From JANNXY01 sp039795755 (GTDB lineage: Bacteria; Patescibacteriota; Minisyncoccia; Phycocordibacterales; CAIZIN01), in NCBI GenBank assembly GCA_039795755.1, contig JBDKLF010000028.1, positions 1 through 17,605 of the forward strand: a DNA stretch of 17,605 nucleotides, written 5' to 3'. The position numbers and the translations under genes are program-made. Of this stretch, positions 1 to 5,854 are shown piece by piece. The notes under the pieces were generated by a model. It had not been told where the DNA came from and searched no databases. It saw only the letters and a program-made list of their open reading frames with translations. Position 1 is the first letter of the stretch. Each line of letters opens with the position of its first letter.

Positions 1-29
1 AGTGATGCTCGTGCTGCACTGAGTAGTTT

Positions 30-653
30 TTAAGCGTTAGTAGTATCAATCCCTCGATCCTTGAACTTTGTAATAGATGATGCTACTTTTGTATCAAAGG
101 CTTCCATTCGAGAAATTGCACCGTCGAATTTACCAGAAACATTCACGATTCGTTCCTTCACTCGTTCTTTCTTTGCTTCATCGAATCGAGCTTTAATCTC
201 TTCAGTACTTGAAGCAAGTCGAGCTCGAATTTCTTCTCGACGATCCTTCATCATACCTTTCATCTCTTCAATTTTTGCCTTTAATTCTGCAGGGGTTCGA
301 GTTGCAGTTCGCTTCCACTCTTCCTTGAACGCATCACGTTCCATCTTGAATGCCTCTTTATTTTCTTTGATTTCAGCCTTGAACGCATCCTTCTTCATAT
401 CACGTTCAGCTTTGATCTCATCCTTTTGAGCTCGGAACTCAGCATTCATCATTCCTCCACGACCCTGATGCTCAACCTCATTCTCTGTTTCTACTTCTGC
501 CACATCTTCAGACTCAGATTCTTGTTCGTTTTCTACACGATCACCACCACTTCTACCTGAATGACCGCCTCCACTTACACCATCTTTTGCATACACGAGC
601 GGTGTTGCAGCACACACAATCGCAAGCATACAAATAATATATTTAAACTTCAT
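30..653 (-). CDS. Secreted charged alpha-helical protein, probably truncated by an in-frame stop
   Basis: 207 aa. Residues 1-22 form a signal peptide (MKFKY, then a hydrophobic core, ending VYA before KDG). Next comes a Gly/Ser/acidic linker (about 23-70), then a highly charged Lys/Glu/Arg/Ala helical stretch (about 70-190) that looks like a coiled coil or long helix. It has no catalytic motif. Exported helical proteins of this style are common in Parcubacteria, but no function is known to me. The end is odd: after DRGIDTTNA and the TAA at 30-32, the same frame continues KLLSAARASL to the window edge, which fits the periodicity of this protein type. The gene may therefore be a nonsense-truncated version of a longer one. 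A TATAAT lies 28 nt upstream of the ATG. The coding call is firm; the function is unknown. Confidence 0.8.
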   Translation of the reverse strand: MKFKYIICMLAIVCAATPLVYAKDGVSGGGHSGRSGGDRVENEQESESEDVAEVETENEVEHQGRGGMMNAEFRAQKDEIKAERDMKKDAFKAEIKENKEAFKMERDAFKEEWKRTATRTPAELKAKIEEMKGMMKDRREEIRARLASSTEEIKARFDEAKKERVKERIVNVSGKFDGAISRMEAFDTKVASSITKFKDRGIDTTNA

Positions 654-681
654 ATCTTAGGGATTAATGAGTAACCACTCT

Positions 682-687
682 ATTATA
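682..687 (-). promoter_or_regulatory. -10 box upstream of the secreted helical protein
   Basis: Minus-strand TATAAT with 28 nt to the ATG at 653. No convincing -35 is present; that region falls inside the hairpin at 691-719. The 13 bases TATAATAGAGTGG recur exactly at the promoter of the gene starting at 3508. Confidence 0.5.
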
Positions 688-690
688 CTA

Positions 691-719
691 AAAATCCCCA
701 CAGCAAGCTTGGGGATTTT
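691..719 (-). terminator. Intrinsic terminator after ppaC
   Basis: Perfect 9-bp inverted repeat, AAAATCCCC (691-699) and GGGGATTTT (711-719), with an 11-nt loop. On the minus strand the stem runs into a T-rich tract. It lies 22 nt beyond the ppaC stop and before the next gene's promoter. By symmetry it could also act on the plus strand. Confidence 0.8.
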
Positions 720-741
720 TATTTCGGATTTTAATGCAAGA

Positions 742-1668
742 CTAAGCTTGTGGCAGCTTGAGGGCAGGGATAATCTGCTTTTTGCGAGATACAACACCAG
801 GAAGCACTTCAGTATCACCACTCACGGTAACATTGAATGAGGTTTCTACTAATTTCTTGGTGAAATCGTTATAACAGAACACCGTTGCTTCTTCCTTGAG
901 AATATCAACCACAAAGAAAAGCACCTCATGTGTATCTTTTTCTTCAGTAAGAATTCCTGAAATAGCAGCTACAATTCCATCCTTTCGAGCAATAATTGAG
1001 GCAGGATCAGTAGTCTCTACTACTGAAATACGAATATTCTTGTCACCCACTGCAACTTTCTTACTATCAATATGAATCAATCCTACATCAGTAAAGTCAG
1101 ATACGTCAGACTTTGCCTTGAACATTTCTTGTGAATAAGCCTCAATGTTGATATTGAGCTTTGCAGCTAATCGCTCTGCGAGATCCTTATCATATGGGGT
1201 AGTGGTAGGTGATCGGAAAGCGAGTGTGTCAGAAAGAATACATGAAAGCATGATTCCTGCGATGTTTTCTGGAAGTGTCTCAACAGGAAGCTTCATATAA
1301 TCAAAGATTACTGAGGCGGTCGAAGCAAGTGGCTTCATATATACATCAATTGGACCTTTGGTAGTAATATTTCCTGCAAAGAAATGATGGTCAATAATCT
1401 GTACCACCGTTGCATCCTTGAGGTCGGCAAGCAATTCTTGAGCATTATTCGTATCAACAATAGCAACCTCCTTTCCAGCAGCACTTTCAAGTAATGTAGG
1501 TTCAGGAGTATTCCACTTCTGAAGCATGAAGGCAGTTTCCTTATTCAAACTTCCTAATACATACGGAGTTGCTTCTTTGCCCGTGTGAGCATTGAGATAC
1601 CATGCAAGAAGTATCGCACTTCCTGTTGCATCAGTGTCGGGTGAAATATGTCCAAAAACGTTGATCAT
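742..1668 (-). CDS. ppaC: Manganese-dependent (family II) inorganic pyrophosphatase
   Basis: 308 aa, the usual length of this family. It hydrolyses pyrophosphate to two phosphates in the cytoplasm and so pulls biosynthetic reactions forward. The N-terminal DHH domain shows the metal ligands in order: GHISPDTD (H7, D11, D13), VDTNN (D72), IDHH (H94, H95) and LSDT (D147). The DHHA2 domain ends with the substrate-binding SRKKQ motif (294-298) followed by IIPAL. A small oddity is VDTNN where many family members have VDHNE. No CBS or DRTGG regulatory insert is present, so it is the short unregulated type. It is transcribed alone, bounded downstream by the terminator at 691-719. Start chosen: ATG 1668, directly before the conserved first strand. 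No Shine-Dalgarno sequence is visible. Confidence 0.95.
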   Translation of the reverse strand: MINVFGHISPDTDATGSAILLAWYLNAHTGKEATPYVLGSLNKETAFMLQKWNTPEPTLLESAAGKEVAIVDTNNAQELLADLKDATVVQIIDHHFFAGNITTKGPIDVYMKPLASTASVIFDYMKLPVETLPENIAGIMLSCILSDTLAFRSPTTTPYDKDLAERLAAKLNINIEAYSQEMFKAKSDVSDFTDVGLIHIDSKKVAVGDKNIRISVVETTDPASIIARKDGIVAAISGILTEEKDTHEVLFFVVDILKEEATVFCYNDFTKKLVETSFNVTVSGDTEVLPGVVSRKKQIIPALKLPQA

Positions 1669-1675
1669 AGAATAA

Positions 1676-1681
1676 ATACTA
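1676..1681 (-). promoter_or_regulatory. Possible -10 box of ppaC
   Basis: Minus-strand TAGTAT with 7 nt to the ATG. Its placement matches the better boxes in this window, but the hexamer is imperfect and no -35 stands out. Confidence 0.35.
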
Positions 1682-1733
1682 AGTGAGTAAGGACTTTATA
1701 TTTGCACAAAAAGAGGGAAGAGTAAATAAAAGA

Positions 1734-1768
1734 AAAAGCATCGTACCTTGGTGGGGTAGGACGCTTTT
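1734..1768 (-). terminator. Imperfect-stem terminator after the two-helix membrane protein
   Basis: On the minus strand AAAAGC (1768-1763) pairs with GCTTTT (1739-1734), extended inward by an interrupted stem (CCTACC with GGTACG, mismatches inside). The 3' arm continues into CTTTTTCTTTTATTT. A second small hairpin (GGCAG 1788-1792 with CTGCC 1799-1803) sits just before it. Between 1669 and 1813 I see only these hairpins and the ppaC promoter. Confidence 0.55.
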
Positions 1769-1813
1769 GTGATTTGGTTGTGTGCCGGGCAGTGTTCTCT
1801 GCCGTGAGTTGGT

Positions 1814-2086
1814 TTATTTTTTCTTTGCTTCACCACTAGACTTCTTGAAGAGAACTTTCGTCCACAAGAAGTAGCAGAGACCGATAACAAACGCGAGCTC
1901 CAAGAGCTTGTTTATAAGCGGTCCAACCGCATACCAGAAGTTGTTCCACCCAATAGCGATAAAATATCGCGCATTGTGTGGGTTAAAAATGGCGTAGCCA
2001 ATGAAAACAGCGATTACACTGAGCGTAAAAGCTGCACGACGTTGAGTGGCGAAAAACCACCTAAAGACAGAAAGGACTTGTTTCAT
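1814..2086 (-). CDS. Small two-helix membrane protein, function unknown
   Basis: 90 aa. Two hydrophobic segments are visible: about residues 17-37 (AAFTLSVIAVFIGYAIF) and about 60-78 (LELAFVIGLCYFLW). They are separated by an aromatic-rich loop (RYFIAIGWNNFWYAVG). The tail KKSSGEAKKK is basic and probably cytoplasmic. I do not recognise the family. The gene is a stand-alone unit: it has the best consensus promoter in the window (TTGACT, 17 nt, TATTAT) and hairpin terminators on both sides, so it is separately controlled from nusA upstream. The -10 box ends only 9 nt before the ATG, which predicts an almost leaderless mRNA. Confidence 0.75.
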   Translation of the reverse strand: MKQVLSVFRWFFATQRRAAFTLSVIAVFIGYAIFNPHNARYFIAIGWNNFWYAVGPLINKLLELAFVIGLCYFLWTKVLFKKSSGEAKKK

Positions 2087-2095
2087 ACTTATTCT

Positions 2096-2124
2096 ATAAT
2101 ATCATATTATATCACATTAGTCAA
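2096..2124 (-). promoter_or_regulatory. Sigma-70-type promoter of the two-helix membrane protein
   Basis: Minus strand: -35 TTGACT (2124-2119), 17-nt spacer, -10 TATTAT (2101-2096), then 9 nt to the ATG at 2086. Near-consensus elements at ideal spacing. Confidence 0.8.
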
Positions 2125-2141
2125 CTTATTTTATATATAAA

Positions 2142-2180
2142 TAAATTAAAAACCCTTATCTTGTAAGGGTTTTTAATTTA
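2142..2180 (-). terminator. Strong intrinsic terminator after nusA
   Basis: Perfect 17-bp inverted repeat, 2142-2158 and 2164-2180, with the 5-nt loop TCTTG. The core is CCCTTA/TAAGGG and the outer stem is A/T. On the minus strand it runs GGGTTTTTAATTTATTT. It lies 17 nt after the nusA stop. Confidence 0.88.
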
Positions 2181-2196
2181 TTATGTGTTGCGTGTA

Positions 2197-3375
2197 TTAC
2201 ACCTTGAGATCTGCGATATCCGTGAATCCTTCTTCCACATCAGTCATTTCTTCATCATCTGATGCAGACTTGGCTCCAGCAATACCCTTAATATCGATTT
2301 TCCATCCAGTAAGCTTGGCAGCGAGACGTACATTCTGCCCGCCCTTACCAATCGCCAATGACTGCTGATCTTCAGCTACTTCAACCGTAGCCTTCTTTTC
2401 AGCTTCATTAATATCAATATTGAGGATTTTTGCAGGAGAGAGTGCTTCTGCAATGAATTTCTTTGGATCTTCAGACCATTCGATAATATCAATCTTTTCA
2501 CCCCCAAGCTCAGAAGTAATCGTTGATACTCGTACTCCACGCTGTCCTACCATTGATCCTACTGGATCAATGTGAGAATCAGCAGAATATACTGCAACCT
2601 TTGATCGTGAGCCTGCTTCTCGAGCAATAGCCTTGATTTCAAGTACTCCTTGTACCAATTCAGGCACTTCAGACTTGAAGAGTTCTTCGAGGAATTTAGG
2701 ATGAGATCGTGAAAGCTTGAGAAATACTCCTCGTGTACCATCATCTACTCGGAAAAGGTACGCTCGAATACGCTCTCCTTGTCGGTATCGCTCACCAGGA
2801 ATCTGTTCTTCATAGGGAAGCATACCCACTGCTCGTCCCATGTTGAGGTAGATATTTCCTCGTTCAACACGCTCAACTGTTCCAGTGACGATCTGACCTG
2901 ACTTTTCACCGTATTCCTTGACCACGGTTACTCGTTCAGCTTCTCGAATCTTCTGAATGATGATTTGCTTGGCAGTCTGTGCAGCAATTCGTCCATAATC
3001 ACCCTTGTTCTCGAGAGGGAAGACGATTTCTTCGTCCAATTCAGCTCCTCGCTTGATGAGCCGTGCTTCATCCATGAGAATATGATGCTCTGGGTTGTAG
3101 TTCACGCGCTCATCTTCTCGAGCTGCGTCCTCTGCAATTTCTTCATCTGGCATGATAACTCGTGAATTATCAACCACGATTTTTACTTGTGAAAATTCAA
3201 CTCCACCAGAGGCGAGATCGAATTTTGCTCTTATAATTTGGCCTTTTTTGCCATATTCCTTCTTGTAAGCGGTTGCAAGGGCACTTTCAATTGCCTCAAG
3301 AATACGCTCCTTTGGGATTCCTCGCTCTTCCTCAAGTTGAGTGAGGACTGATTGTATAACTTTCAGATCAAACAT
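2197..3375 (-). CDS. nusA: Transcription termination/antitermination factor NusA
   Basis: 392 aa. NusA binds RNA polymerase and nascent RNA and controls pausing, termination and antitermination. Domains in order: polymerase-binding N-terminal domain (1 to about 155, starting MFDLKVIQSV); S1 domain (about 158-224, GQIVTGTVERV to VFLKLSR); KH1 (about 230-300, with GQRG at 277-280); KH2 (about 302-365, with GKGG at 343-346). A short acidic tail (DDEEMTDVEE) replaces the acidic repeats of longer NusA proteins. The start is set at MFDLKV because homologues begin there. The frame is open upstream to an ATG at 3429, which would add 18 residues (MSSHRKYHGRAISFNKKH). The gene has its own promoter at 3453-3480 and a terminator at 2142-2180. 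No rimP or infB neighbour is present, unlike the common nusA operon. Confidence 0.95.
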   Translation of the reverse strand: MFDLKVIQSVLTQLEEERGIPKERILEAIESALATAYKKEYGKKGQIIRAKFDLASGGVEFSQVKIVVDNSRVIMPDEEIAEDAAREDERVNYNPEHHILMDEARLIKRGAELDEEIVFPLENKGDYGRIAAQTAKQIIIQKIREAERVTVVKEYGEKSGQIVTGTVERVERGNIYLNMGRAVGMLPYEEQIPGERYRQGERIRAYLFRVDDGTRGVFLKLSRSHPKFLEELFKSEVPELVQGVLEIKAIAREAGSRSKVAVYSADSHIDPVGSMVGQRGVRVSTITSELGGEKIDIIEWSEDPKKFIAEALSPAKILNIDINEAEKKATVEVAEDQQSLAIGKGGQNVRLAAKLTGWKIDIKGIAGAKSASDDEEMTDVEEGFTDIADLKV

Positions 3376-3452
3376 GTGTTTTTTATTAAAAGAAATAGCT
3401 CGCCCATGGTACTTCCGGTGCGAACTCATCTCACGATTTCAGTAATATACAC

Positions 3453-3480
3453 ATATTACCAAATATACCCTCTTTGTCAA
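3453..3480 (-). promoter_or_regulatory. nusA promoter, overlapping a divergent promoter
   Basis: Minus strand: -35 TTGACA (3480-3475), 16-nt spacer, -10 TAATAT (3458-3453). Transcription would begin near 3446, leaving a leader of about 70 nt before the ATG at 3375. The -35 bases are shared with the plus-strand promoter at 3474-3501. Confidence 0.7.
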
Positions 3481-3501
3481 AGCCACTACTACATATATAA
3501 T
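3474..3501 (+). promoter_or_regulatory. Promoter of the exported-protein cluster
   Basis: -35 TTGTCA (3474-3479), 16-nt spacer, -10 TATAAT (3496-3501). Six nt separate the -10 from the GTG at 3508, so the expected transcription start coincides with the start codon. Confidence 0.75.
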
Positions 3502-3507
3502 AGAGTG

Positions 3508-4539
3508 GTGAAAAAACTTCTTTTCTTGGCAATATTATGTGCTGGTACTATCGGATTATCTCTCTGTCTTCCTTATGGAAGTGGCACACATACCACTGAA
3601 GGTGCGAGCACCACAGCCGAACTCTCTGGTTATGCATGGTCATCAAATATTGGATGGATTTCTTTTAAAGGAAGTAACTATGGTGTAACCTTTGATCAAC
3701 TCAACGGAACACTCTCTGGCTATGCATGGTCATCAAATATTGGATGGATTTCCTTCAACACCGGTGATCTCACTGGCTGTCCAACCAACCCTTGTCGAGC
3801 AAGTTACAGTAACAATGCATTCTCTGGCTGGGCCAAAGCACTCTCTGCAGATGGTAAAGGGTGGGACGGTTGGATTCACATCTCTGGCAGCGGCTATGGT
3901 CTTACTCTGAGCGACACCACCATCTCTGGATATATGTGGGGAGGACCGGTGATTGGCTGGATTCGAGCAAAAACACTTATAACTACACCACTCGCTGACA
4001 CGTGTAGTAACGGAATCGACGATGACAATGATGGACTTGTTGATGAGGCAGATGTTGATTGTGGGCTTATCAATCCCCCAACAGGAGTAGACACCCCGGG
4101 AACAGAAACAAACAAGAACCCACAATGTAATAACGGTGTTGATGATGATGGAGATGGAGTGAAAGATTATCCAGCAGATGAAGATTGTACTGGTATTACT
4201 GATACAACAGAAACATCTACACCTGCACCAGAAGTAACCCTCAAGGTAGGAATTGGCTCTCCATCATTCGATACTATTAATTTGAGCAAGACTGGTGGTT
4301 CAGTGCTTCTCGGAATCGATATCAAAAACGCAAGTAGTACCACAAGTTGTACAGGAAGTGCTGCTGGAGCAACAACAAATACACCTTTGACTATTAACAC
4401 TGGGGGTGTGAGTTCTTATTACACACAACAATCACTTACTGTGTCAGAACGTACTCGTGTAAGTGTATCTTGTCAGACAGCAGGCAAGACGGGCTCAGAT
4501 AGTGTTGATATAATAATAAAAAGCGAAAATGAATTCTAA
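3508..4539 (+). CDS. Secreted repeat protein with calcium-loop modules
   Basis: 343 aa from GTG 3508, giving MKKLLFLAIL, a signal peptide of about 25 residues without a lipobox. The frame is open further upstream, but the promoter at 3474-3501 excludes those starts. Next are two near-identical 30-residue units with GYAWSSNIGWISF (41-53 and 71-83) and two degenerate ones (FSGWAKALSADGKGWDGWIHI; ISGYMWGGPVIGWIRA). Then come two Cys-bounded Asp-rich loops: C166-C185 (CSNGIDDDNDG) and C207-C227 (CNNGVDDDGDG). These resemble thrombospondin type 3-like calcium sites. The C-terminal part (about 240-343) is Ser/Thr-rich, beta and Ig-like. No enzyme motif is seen. It is probably a surface or extracellular binding protein. 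The stop overlaps the next gene by 11 nt. Confidence 0.88.
   Translation: MKKLLFLAILCAGTIGLSLCLPYGSGTHTTEGASTTAELSGYAWSSNIGWISFKGSNYGVTFDQLNGTLSGYAWSSNIGWISFNTGDLTGCPTNPCRASYSNNAFSGWAKALSADGKGWDGWIHISGSGYGLTLSDTTISGYMWGGPVIGWIRAKTLITTPLADTCSNGIDDDNDGLVDEADVDCGLINPPTGVDTPGTETNKNPQCNNGVDDDGDGVKDYPADEDCTGITDTTETSTPAPEVTLKVGIGSPSFDTINLSKTGGSVLLGIDIKNASSTTSCTGSAAGATTNTPLTINTGGVSSYYTQQSLTVSERTRVSVSCQTAGKTGSDSVDIIIKSENEF
3621..3665 (+). repeat. Direct repeat, copy 1 (encodes GYAWSSNIGWISF)
   Basis: 45 nt that recur exactly 90 nt downstream with two mismatches (3630 T/C and 3663 T/C). Both are third-position changes that keep the protein the same, so this is a recent or converted in-frame duplication. 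Confidence 0.9.
3711..3755 (+). repeat. Direct repeat, copy 2 (encodes GYAWSSNIGWISF)
   Basis: Second copy of the 45-nt unit at 3621-3665; the period is 90 nt (30 residues). Confidence 0.9.
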
Positions 4540-4762
4540 TACACTCAATCCACATCACCGTCTACAACTTGCACTCATTATTATTGCATTTGTAGTAGTA
4601 CTTGTTGCGAGCGCACTCATCTACAATTATCAAATGGGTAAACATATCACAACAACAAAAGAACCTCCCGTAACAAAAGAATCTATGGAACGAACCTACG
4701 GGACACCGGTTCCACTTACGGAGCAAGACAAGAAAAAAATTGAGTCGATTTATGGAAATTAG
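4529..4762 (+). CDS. Small single-helix membrane protein
   Basis: 77 aa. One transmembrane segment at about residues 13-33 (LQLALIIIAFVVVLVASALIY) follows a short polar N-terminus. A soluble tail of about 43 residues with TKEPPVTKESMERTYGTPVPL and a charged end comes after it. It is probably an N-in signal anchor with the tail outside. It overlaps the end of the preceding gene by 11 nt, so it is co-transcribed and probably translationally coupled. The next gene follows after 22 nt. I do not recognise the family. Sitting between two exported proteins suggests an envelope role, but that is inference only. Confidence 0.75.
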   Translation: MNSNTLNPHHRLQLALIIIAFVVVLVASALIYNYQMGKHITTTKEPPVTKESMERTYGTPVPLTEQDKKKIESIYGN

Positions 4763-4784
4763 CAATAACAATTAATACATCATT

Positions 4785-5762
4785 ATGAAAAACGTCACAC
4801 AAAGCATTATCAAATACACCATCTGGGCATTCATCTTTGCTGCATCATCATATGTATATGCAACAACCACGTGGACAGAACCAACAACTGCGGCACCGGG
4901 AGGAAATGTTGATAGTCCTATCAATGCAAGTGCTACTTCACAAACAAAGGCAGGATTCTTGTGGACTCAAGGAATTGGATCAAACGCGGGTGGATACTTC
5001 GCAACTTCAATTGGAGTGGGAGTGAGTAGTTCAACCGATCCAAGCACACTTGGACTCGTTGGTGTATTCGGAGGAAAGGTGGGTGCGACTGAATTCTGTG
5101 ACGAAACAGGTACTGATTGTCTCAGTATTGCTCAAATCAATGAGTTCAGTAATGAAACTGCGGTTGATGACAGTCTCAGTTGTCCAACCAATCCAACCAT
5201 TTCTACCATGAGCGACACAAGCGGGACTCGACTCAGTATTCCTTATGCAACATATGCTGCAGATAAAGCCGATGATTCAAGTAGTGATGATATGACTTAC
5301 AATGGAACTACCTTCACCTTTAATAAAACACGAACAACACTTGGAACAGGATTTTCTAGTGGATGGAGCACTGCAAATGTGACCATTCCTGCTGCTTGTA
5401 AGACAGATGACGGTTGTGTGATCAAACAAGTGGTATATCGAAAGCGTGAGCTTAATTCAACACAATGGTCAGAAAAAATTGAACGTGTTCGATACAATGA
5501 TTATCGAGAAGATAGCTCAAGTGGCTACTGGACGACGACTGACTATCCAAAAGGTGGAACAAACGGAAATACCACATCGACCAATATGCTAAAAACCTAT
5601 GCGTATTACAATCCAGCCAATGGAGGAACATACCAAGTAATCCTTCGTGACGATCGATCAGGGTACGATGTAGCGAAGGGAGTGGTTCGTCCTTATGACA
5701 ACTGGGGATCAGCAGGGGAAGAAATATACTTCTGTACATACGGAGCTGACACTGCAATATAA
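4785..5762 (+). CDS. Secreted protein with Parcubacteria-type WTEPT...GGNV N-terminus
   Basis: 325 aa. The signal peptide is about residues 1-26 (hydrophobic WAFIFAASSYVYA, cleaved before TTTW). The mature start (TWTEPTTAAPGGNVDSPIN, then SATSQTKAGFLW) is a segment I know from many exported Parcubacteria proteins. A Gly/Ser-rich stretch follows (about 60-100), then two cysteines (CDETGTDC). The C-terminal half (about 150-325) is Thr/Ser/Asn/Tyr-rich and beta, with four more cysteines (SLSCPT, AACKTDDGC, YFCTY). No catalytic motif is visible. It is the last gene of the 3508-5762 cluster and is followed 15 nt later by a strong terminator. A role as a surface or adhesive protein is likely, but the substrate is unknown. 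Confidence 0.85.
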   Translation: MKNVTQSIIKYTIWAFIFAASSYVYATTTWTEPTTAAPGGNVDSPINASATSQTKAGFLWTQGIGSNAGGYFATSIGVGVSSSTDPSTLGLVGVFGGKVGATEFCDETGTDCLSIAQINEFSNETAVDDSLSCPTNPTISTMSDTSGTRLSIPYATYAADKADDSSSDDMTYNGTTFTFNKTRTTLGTGFSSGWSTANVTIPAACKTDDGCVIKQVVYRKRELNSTQWSEKIERVRYNDYREDSSSGYWTTTDYPKGGTNGNTTSTNMLKTYAYYNPANGGTYQVILRDDRSGYDVAKGVVRPYDNWGSAGEEIYFCTYGADTAI

Positions 5763-5777
5763 ACAAAATGTTTTCAT

Positions 5778-5813
5778 AAAAACCTGTTGACTAATCAACA
5801 GGTTTTTATTTTT
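5778..5813 (+). terminator. Strong intrinsic terminator closing the exported-protein cluster
   Basis: Perfect 13-bp stem, AAAAACCTGTTGA (5778-5790) and TCAACAGGTTTTT (5795-5807), with the tetraloop CTAA, then ATTTTTA. It insulates the pilus operon from the genes upstream. Confidence 0.92.
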
Positions 5814-5816
5814 ACT

Positions 5817-5847
5817 TTGTCACTCAACTACAAATGTAGGTTATAAT
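5817..5847 (+). promoter_or_regulatory. Promoter of the pilus operon
   Basis: -10 TATAAT at 5842-5847, seven nt before ATG 5855. A possible -35 TTGTCA (5817-5822) has a long 19-nt spacer, so it is less certain. The -10 overlaps the upstream in-frame ATG (5846-5848), which argues against that ATG as a start. Confidence 0.65.
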
Positions 5848-5854
5848 GACTGCA

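Noticed and set aside
61..429. Ser/Arg-rich plus-strand open frame opposite the secreted helical protein.
   Set aside because: It is the antisense of a Glu/Lys/Ala-rich coiled coil, which opens such frames by composition; there is no start context.
30..653. Stop-codon reassignment to explain the TAA inside the helical protein.
   Set aside because: Known CPR recoding concerns TGA, not TAA, and many genes here end in TAA or TGA at the expected places.
1771..1813. Hairpin GGCAG/CTGCC as a riboswitch.
   Set aside because: It lies in the 3' region of the two-helix protein transcript, has only 5 bp, and no known aptamer pattern is recognisable.
3352..3507. Upstream extension of the surface-protein frame by 52 codons.
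   Set aside because: It runs through both divergent promoters and into nusA; the signal peptide begins at GTG 3508.
5846..5854. ATG 5846 as the pilB start.
   Set aside because: It overlaps the TATAAT -10 box (5842-5847), so it would lie upstream of the transcript; ATG 5855 in the same frame is used.
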